Shown piece after piece: positions 42,604 through 43,550 of a stretch of 43,550 nt of DNA. Numbering within the stretch: position 1 is the first letter of the stretch; the number at the start of each line of letters is the position of its first letter. The translations under genes and the position numbers were made by a program. The DNA comes from Lachnospiraceae bacterium (GTDB taxonomy: Bacteria > Bacillota > Clostridia > Lachnospirales > Lachnospiraceae), in contig JAILKT010000035.1 of the NCBI GenBank assembly GCA_024693545.1, forward strand, positions 1-43,550, written 5' to 3'. Below the pieces are notes generated by a model. That model worked only from the letters and a program-made list of their open reading frames with translations. It searched no databases and was not told where the DNA came from.

Positions 42604-43550
42604 ATGAAACTGATTGAACGAAAAGACTATCTGGAAAGAGTAATCAATGTGATCGGTACGCCTGATATAAAGGTCATCACGGGTGTCCGCCGAAGCGGTA
42701 AGTCAAAATTGCTAGAAGCATTCAAAAGCTATGTAAGTGCTAACGTCGAGAATGCCAATATTATACACATCAACTTCAATCTGCCGGATTTCGATAATCT
42801 GACAGAGTATAGACCGCTGTATGACTATATCAACGCAGCCTACAAGGAAGACGCTGATAACTTCGTCCTGATAGATGAAATACAGATGTGCAACAATTTT
42901 GAAAAAGCGATAAATGGCTTACATGCATCAGAAAAATACGATATTTATATCACAGGCTCTAACGCATTTCTGTTAAGCTCTGATCTTGCAACACTGTTCA
43001 CAGGAAGAACTTTTGAAATCAAGGTCTATCCGTTTTCCTTTGCTGAATATGTAAAATACTTTGAATATACTGACCTTTACGCTGCCTTTGATAAATATGT
43101 TAGTGAGGGCGGTATGGCTGGATCTTATGTGTATAAGGACTTTGAAGCAAAATACGACTATATTGCGGAAGTCTTTAACACGCTGATCATCAGGGATATT
43201 CGCCAAAAGTATAAAATTCGCAATACGGCTCTTATGAACAGACTTGCAGACTTTCTCATGGATAATATCTCAAACCTTACATCTGCCAGAGCTATTGCAG
43301 ATACTTTTAACAGCCATAAGGATAAAATCAACCACAAGACTGTTAGTTCATATATGCAGTACCTCTGCAATGCCTTTGCATTTTATAAAGTACGCCGATA
43401 CGACATCAAAGGAAAGAAATATCTTTCGACAACCGAGAAATACTACCTTAGCGACCATTCATTCCGCTACGCAAAAATCGGCACAAAGAATATGGATTAC
43501 GGCAGAGTGCTTGAAAATATTGTAGCTATCGAACTGCTTCGCCGTGGCTA
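42604..43550 (+). CDS. AAA/DUF4143-type ATPase, 3' end outside the window
   Basis: Open from ATG 42604 to the right edge, 315 codons without a stop. Residues 1-150 form an AAA_14-type P-loop domain: ITGVRRSGKSKLL (Walker A Lys33), FVLIDEIQ (Walker B, about 89-96) and ITGSNAFLLSSDLATLFTGR with an arginine-finger-like end. PFSFAEYVKYF and EGGMAGSYVYKD follow, and the remainder resembles the DUF4143 region with a winged-helix-like part. Such proteins are numerous in anaerobes; their role is unclear. The gene is visibly richer in A and T than its neighbours and starts after a repeat-rich spacer, suggesting acquisition from elsewhere. The upstream Shine-Dalgarno is poor. Confidence 0.85.
   Translation, partial: MKLIERKDYLERVINVIGTPDIKVITGVRRSGKSKLLEAFKSYVSANVENANIIHINFNLPDFDNLTEYRPLYDYINAAYKEDADNFVLIDEIQMCNNFEKAINGLHASEKYDIYITGSNAFLLSSDLATLFTGRTFEIKVYPFSFAEYVKYFEYTDLYAAFDKYVSEGGMAGSYVYKDFEAKYDYIAEVFNTLIIRDIRQKYKIRNTALMNRLADFLMDNISNLTSARAIADTFNSHKDKINHKTVSSYMQYLCNAFAFYKVRRYDIKGKKYLSTTEKYYLSDHSFRYAKIGTKNMDYGRVLENIVAIELLRRG

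Overview
The window reads as chromosomal DNA of a Gram-positive anaerobe of the Clostridia, most likely a Lachnospiraceae member. Grounds: strong GGAGG-type ribosome binding sites, some TTG/GTG starts, a CdaA-CdaR pair, a [4Fe-4S]-type PurF, the DapL route to diaminopimelate, wall-polymer genes of the CDP-glycerol phosphotransferase type, and a ferredoxin-tailed aldo/keto reductase. This placement comes from gene families only; no 16S or other RNA gene is present. Nearly all of the DNA is coding. I see no tRNA, rRNA, CRISPR array, complete insertion sequence or prophage.

Left part (1-12250, all plus strand). The tail of pyrG is followed by purF, carA and carB (purine and pyrimidine/arginine precursors). 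Next come dapF and dapL, overlapping by 4 bases, which turn tetrahydrodipicolinate into meso-diaminopimelate for the wall and for lysine. A Gfo/Idh oxidoreductase behind a possible CcpA (cre) site, an aldo/keto reductase with two Fe-S clusters, and a membrane chemoreceptor complete the block, which ends at a strong hairpin terminator.

Middle (12277-26892). A lone ABC-3 metal permease lies on the minus strand. A lipoprotein with a duplicated domain is translationally close to a 905-residue glycosyltransferase/CDP-glycerol phosphotransferase fusion. Then uxuA and uxuB (hexuronate catabolism) flank a striking 37-bp tandem repeat. A dCMP deaminase follows, then a membrane-protein operon leading into cdaA-cdaR (c-di-AMP synthesis and its regulator) and leuA.

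Right part (26905-43550). A two-gene ABC exporter (permease and ATPase) is followed by four polymer-building genes: a second GT2/CDP-glycerol phosphotransferase fusion, two stand-alone CDP-glycerol phosphotransferases and a GT4-like glycosyltransferase. Together they look like a teichoic-acid-like polymer assembly and export cluster. On the minus strand a polyprenyl-phosphate sugar transferase (chain initiation) is followed by an unusual clpX. Divergent from these is an HtrA-type protease with a coding 30-bp minisatellite. A histidine phosphatase, a serS with archaeal-like motifs, a repeat-rich spacer and the start of an AT-richer AAA/DUF4143-type ATPase close the window.

A recurring theme is that several intergenic leaders (before purF, carA, carB, uxuB and the dCMP deaminase gene, and after serS) are made of short imperfect tandem or direct repeats, often palindromic. 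Together with the large GT2/TagF fusion carrying acidic insertions, these are the least explained parts of the window.
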